From assembly GCA_017934845.1 (NCBI GenBank), contig JAGBIR010000141.1, positions 1-8,597 on the forward strand: a DNA stretch of 8,597 nucleotides, written 5' to 3'. Under the pieces are notes generated by a model. It was not told the origin of the DNA. It saw only the letters and a list, made by a program, of their open reading frames with translations, and ran no database searches. Made by a program: the position numbers and the translations under genes. Source of the stretch: Alistipes sp. Its GTDB lineage: Bacteria; Bacteroidota; Bacteroidia; Bacteroidales; Rikenellaceae. Numbering within the stretch: the stretch's first letter is position 1; every line of letters starts with the position of its first letter. Below, piece after piece: positions 6,742 to 8,597 of this stretch.

Positions 6742-6770
6742 GCACTTATATCTATTTTCTACCAAATCAT

Positions 6771-8597
6771 CTATTTCGGTAGCATCGTAAAGCTCCATTC
6801 GTAGTTACCATCGGTACGAAGTCTGCACTCAGGCTCGGGAAGTGATCCCCAGCTGTCGTAACCACCCACGCCTGTTTGACGATAGTCGATATTCACCACG
6901 ATATAGTCGTTCTTCGAAGTGTCGATATCGTTGGTGTGCATCTGGCGACGACCGCCCTGTGTATCGGTATCACCCTCGAAGAAGCGACGCCACTGGAAGT
7001 CGCGCTTGGTGTTGGTTGCAGGATCGTACTCCTCCCAGCCGTTGCACAACACATTAAACTCCATCTTATCGGCAGCTACTATCTTCAAGCCATCGAATGC
7101 AATCCACTCAACATCGGTATGGTGGCCGGTCTCCTGCGGACGCACATAGGGGTAATGCTCGGCCGAGGCGGTTGTATGATACAGACCGGGCAACGTACCA
7201 TTATTTCTATCCCAATAGTTCTCCTCGGGGCCACGGCCATAGTAAGAGAAGGCCTCCTTCGAGCGTGGCAGATAGAACTCCAAGCCCAGACGAGGTAACT
7301 CGGGCAACTTCTCGCCCTTACCGCCACAGAACTTACCATTTACTGTCACGAAACCAGCAGAATTTACGACGTAATCAACCGTAAGCATAGCATCGTAAGG
7401 CAACTTATAGTCGGCCGAAATGGTTACGCCATTTGCACCCTTCTCAACTCGCGTTGCCACAACATTGTGGAAAATAGAGGCCTTAAACCACTCGTAGCAA
7501 CGCTTGGGTTCGCCATTTCCGAAGTCATTGTCGGTAGAGGCACGCCAGAACAACGGGCGGAAACCATAGTGGTTATCACCATATTTCATTGCAGCAAAGA
7601 TCTCGCGACCGTTATACTTGTAAGAAGTAACGTGACCTATCATCTTGGCGAATACAAACTCTACCTTCTTGCCCTTGACCTTTACTTGGTATCTATCCTC
7701 CTCGACGCTCAACTCGCCACTCGCCTTTGCAGCATAGTCGGTACGCACAGCCTTCTGCAATTCGAAAGCATCGTGAGCCACAACCCAGCCGGCAGGTATC
7801 AATCGCTCCTCGTTGATAGCGATAGCCTCCAACTTAAGCACATACGACAGTTCGGGGCGCATCTTTGTAAATGCAGGAACAGCAACCGTTGCGCGTGACT
7901 GCGGAGCTACGTTGGCCGAAAGTTCGCCACTCTTTACCGCCTTACCGTCGGCAAGATAGGTATAGCGGAACTTATAACCGCTCAAATCCTTGAAGTAGAA
8001 GCGGTTTTCAATCTCATACTCATTAGCAGCCTCGCCCTTATGGAAGGCGATGTCGCTATATACCCACTTCACCTCGGCCATAGCGGGATGCTCCGTGCGG
8101 TCGGGATTGATAATTCCGTTGCAGAGGAAGTTGGCATCGCTTGGAGAGTTTACTCCATAGTCACCACCATAAGCCCAATACTTCACGCCATTCTCATCCT
8201 TCTCGGCAAAGCCCTGATCGATCCAGTCCCAGATAAACGCACCCTGAAGGTTGGGATAAGTGTAGATATGCTGCCACTGGAACCACAAACCACCGGTCGA
8301 GTTACCCATCGAGTGGCAATACTCCGAGGGTACCAACGGGCGGTCGGCACCATTTTTACCACGATTCTCAAACCACTTTGCACCCGGGTACTGCGGGACA
8401 TACATATCGCTATTCCACTCCCACTGCGCACGCTCGTAACATATAGGACGATTCATTCTGCCCTCGCCCTTCTCCAAAGCTGCCACAAGGTCGTAGCCGA
8501 GATAGAAGTTATAGCCATTACCCGCCTCATTTCCAAGCGACCAGATGGTTACGCAAGGATAGTTGCGATAGATCATATACATATTGTTGATACGATC
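6771..8597 (-). CDS. GH2 beta-galactosidase, N-terminus cut by window edge
   Basis: Glycoside hydrolase family 2 enzyme of the LacZ type, which hydrolyses terminal beta-D-galactosides by a retaining mechanism. The 608 codons present read in frame from the right edge (DRINNMYMIYRNYPC), so the first 400 or so residues are missing; the internal Met at 8582 is not the start. Numbering from the edge, the acid/base Glu24 lies in WSLGNEAGNG and the nucleophile Glu92 in VPSEYCHSMGNS, both intact. The catalytic barrel runs to about 165. A LacZ domain-4-like segment (NPDRTEHPAMAEVKWVYSDI) runs about 166-265. The Bgal-small domain covers about 310-600, with FWRASTDNDFGNG near 353, SYYGRGPEENYWDRNNG near 455 and PYVRPQETGHHTDVEW. 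Substrate beyond beta-galactosides and any signal peptide cannot be judged. It is convergent with btuB, ends 30 nt before a terminator, and has no visible link to B12. Confidence 0.95.
   Translation of the reverse strand, partial: DRINNMYMIYRNYPCVTIWSLGNEAGNGYNFYLGYDLVAALEKGEGRMNRPICYERAQWEWNSDMYVPQYPGAKWFENRGKNGADRPLVPSEYCHSMGNSTGGLWFQWQHIYTYPNLQGAFIWDWIDQGFAEKDENGVKYWAYGGDYGVNSPSDANFLCNGIINPDRTEHPAMAEVKWVYSDIAFHKGEAANEYEIENRFYFKDLSGYKFRYTYLADGKAVKSGELSANVAPQSRATVAVPAFTKMRPELSYVLKLEAIAINEERLIPAGWVVAHDAFELQKAVRTDYAAKASGELSVEEDRYQVKVKGKKVEFVFAKMIGHVTSYKYNGREIFAAMKYGDNHYGFRPLFWRASTDNDFGNGEPKRCYEWFKASIFHNVVATRVEKGANGVTISADYKLPYDAMLTVDYVVNSAGFVTVNGKFCGGKGEKLPELPRLGLEFYLPRSKEAFSYYGRGPEENYWDRNNGTLPGLYHTTASAEHYPYVRPQETGHHTDVEWIAFDGLKIVAADKMEFNVLCNGWEEYDPATNTKRDFQWRRFFEGDTDTQGGRRQMHTNDIDTSKNDYIVVNIDYRQTGVGGYDSWGSLPEPECRLRTDGNYEWSFTMLPK

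Noticed and set aside
7467..7898. 143-codon plus-strand open frame opposite the GH2 gene
   Set aside because: The minus strand encodes an intact conserved beta-galactosidase here; the plus-strand frame resembles nothing and has no promoter or start signal.
8580..8582. ATG as start of the GH2 gene
   Set aside because: The frame is open to the window edge, and the sequence before it (DRINN) continues the conserved family motif, so the true start is outside the window.
1..8597. Mobile elements, CRISPR arrays, tRNA or rRNA genes
   Set aside because: I found no transposase, repeat-spacer array, cloverleaf or rRNA segment; nearly all bases are accounted for by ordinary genes and the riboswitch leader.

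Overview
The window looks like chromosomal DNA from a member of the Bacteroidales. Evidence: lipoproteins with acidic residues just after the lipobox cysteine, Bacteroides-type promoters (TAnnTTTG at -7), start codons mostly without a strong Shine-Dalgarno sequence, and a BtuG/BtuB surface vitamin B12 uptake pair, an arrangement known from gut Bacteroidetes. The genus cannot be fixed from this sequence alone.

Layout. (1) Bases 1-1003, minus strand: prfA (peptide chain release factor 1), running off the left edge without its last roughly 25 codons. (2) Bases 1004-1515: a divergent intergenic region. It holds a probable prfA promoter on the minus strand, and on the plus strand a well-formed Bacteroides promoter followed at once by a cobalamin riboswitch (about 1098-1295) and a long structured leader. 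(3) Bases 1516-6710, plus strand: a compact four-gene operon of a DUF4465-type surface lipoprotein, a second surface lipoprotein of unknown function, btuG (beta-propeller B12-capturing lipoprotein) and btuB (TonB-dependent outer-membrane B12 transporter). Gaps are 12 nt, a 1-nt TAATG overlap and 6 nt. (4) Bases 6711-6770: a convergent gap with an intrinsic terminator hairpin best oriented for the minus strand. (5) Bases 6771-8597, minus strand: the C-terminal roughly 600 residues of a GH2 beta-galactosidase, cut by the right edge.

How it works together. When intracellular cobalamin is scarce, the riboswitch is expected to allow expression of the operon. BtuG would capture B12 at the cell surface and hand it to the BtuB barrel for TonB-driven import. 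The two upstream lipoproteins carry surface-export-like signals and share the transcript, so they are probably accessory B12 or corrinoid surface proteins. One may correspond to the reported BtuH class, which I cannot confirm here. No inner-membrane BtuFCD transporter lies in the window; the operon appears to end at btuB.

The most notable unexplained signals are a 13-bp perfect inverted repeat across the lipobox codon of the second lipoprotein gene, and a two-part hairpin downstream of the riboswitch aptamer. One arm of that hairpin could instead pair with the aptamer. The best candidate for undescribed biology is the role of the 313-aa lipoprotein in B12 uptake.
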